From positions 1 to 49,632 of the forward strand of contig DAIDJG010000447.1 of NCBI GenBank assembly GCA_027451445.1: a DNA stretch of 49,632 nucleotides, written 5' to 3'. The stretch's first letter is position 1. Every line of letters starts with the position of its first letter. Source of the stretch: Singulisphaera sp. (lineage in GTDB: Bacteria; Planctomycetota; Planctomycetia; Isosphaerales; Isosphaeraceae). The notes below the pieces were generated by a model, which had not been told where the DNA came from, ran no database searches, and worked only from the letters and a program-made list of their open reading frames with translations. Positions 49,462-49,632 of the stretch are shown here, in pieces. The translations under genes and the position numbers were made by a program.

Positions 49462-49632
49462 CTAGCCATTGATGAGCTCCCACTGCCGCTGCACCACCTT
49501 GCTCTGTTCGAGAACGCGCCGGTAATCGCGCGGGAACACCTTGATAAAGCGAGGCAGCGACGACGAGAAATCGTTGACAATCTCCTCGCCGAGGGCCGAT
49601 CCTGTATACAGGACGTGGCGGTTGATCAGGTT
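49462..49632 (-). CDS. gltB: Glutamate synthase large subunit, C-terminal end (partial)
   Basis: The frame enters from the right edge of the window and ends at TAG 49464-49462. It encodes 56 residues beginning NLINRHVLYTGSALGEEIV and ending VVQRQWELING. LI-x-x-H-x-x-YTGS, followed by the FIKVFPRDYRRVLEQ segment, is the typical C-terminus of the GltB large chain (ferredoxin/NADPH glutamate synthase alpha subunit). The start and catalytic domains lie outside the window. Its position upstream of gltD on the same strand supports the assignment. Confidence 0.85.
   Translation of the reverse strand, partial: NLINRHVLYTGSALGEEIVNDFSSSLPRFIKVFPRDYRRVLEQSKVVQRQWELING

Overview
The window is GC-rich chromosomal DNA from a planctomycete, most likely of the Gemmatales/Isosphaerales group. 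The lineage call rests on protein families nearly diagnostic for it: three DUF1501 proteins, three heme-motif DUF1549/DUF1553 proteins, a c-type cytochrome fused to WD40 repeats, a PQQ-type dehydrogenase with three CXXCH sites, two surface proteins with the N-terminal 'LEDR/LEDM...LLS' signature, and a 213-aa member of the 'MTEAEWL' paralogue family. Many short palindromic repeats between genes fit the same kind of genome. No rRNA, tRNA, CRISPR array or transposase was seen.

Layout. 0-14 kb is a mixed region of mostly single genes: a possible PD-(D/E)XK-like protein, a membrane protein bracketed by inverted repeats, a surface protein, small unknown proteins, an exported HAD hydrolase divergent from an exported TIM-barrel isomerase-like protein, a large secreted carboxypeptidase-regulatory-like protein, a histidine phosphatase, a metallophosphoesterase, a methyltransferase and an exported helical protein built from four exact-length 51-residue repeats.

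14.3-26.7 kb is a co-directional block (cassette A): DUF1501, PPC-domain protein, DUF1549/DUF1553 with a BIG2-like domain, cytochrome-WD40, a hairpin repeat, then PSCyt1-DUF1549-DUF1553 and a second DUF1501. 26.7-28.2 kb holds a small DUF559 nuclease between G/C-run palindromic repeats. 28.2-34.5 kb (minus strand, cassette B) carries the same three families again (PPC, DUF1549/1553, DUF1501), divergent from a PQQ-dehydrogenase/triheme fusion at 34.7-37.3 kb. Nearly all these products carry export signals, so the likely picture is an extracytoplasmic enzyme and electron-transfer system whose substrate is unknown.

37.7-40.1 kb has a low-complexity surface protein and a membrane-anchored unknown. 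40.4-49.6 kb is a minus-strand run: gltB (3' end only), gltD, a transglutaminase-DUF2126 protein, a circularly permuted ATP-grasp/alpha-E fusion, and a second transglutaminase. The last three form the known but biochemically uncharacterised amidoligase/transglutaminase module. Glutamate synthase directly upstream suggests a glutamate link, which is inference.

The strongest unexplained signal is the repeat landscape: a G-run family with quadruplex-forming potential (about seven copies plus two partial variants), a 60-70-bp hairpin family with AT-rich loops (three copies), a roughly 310-bp nested palindrome with terminal inverted repeats and flanking 9-bp direct repeats, and several places where a repeat supplies a gene's stop codon or N-terminal coding sequence.
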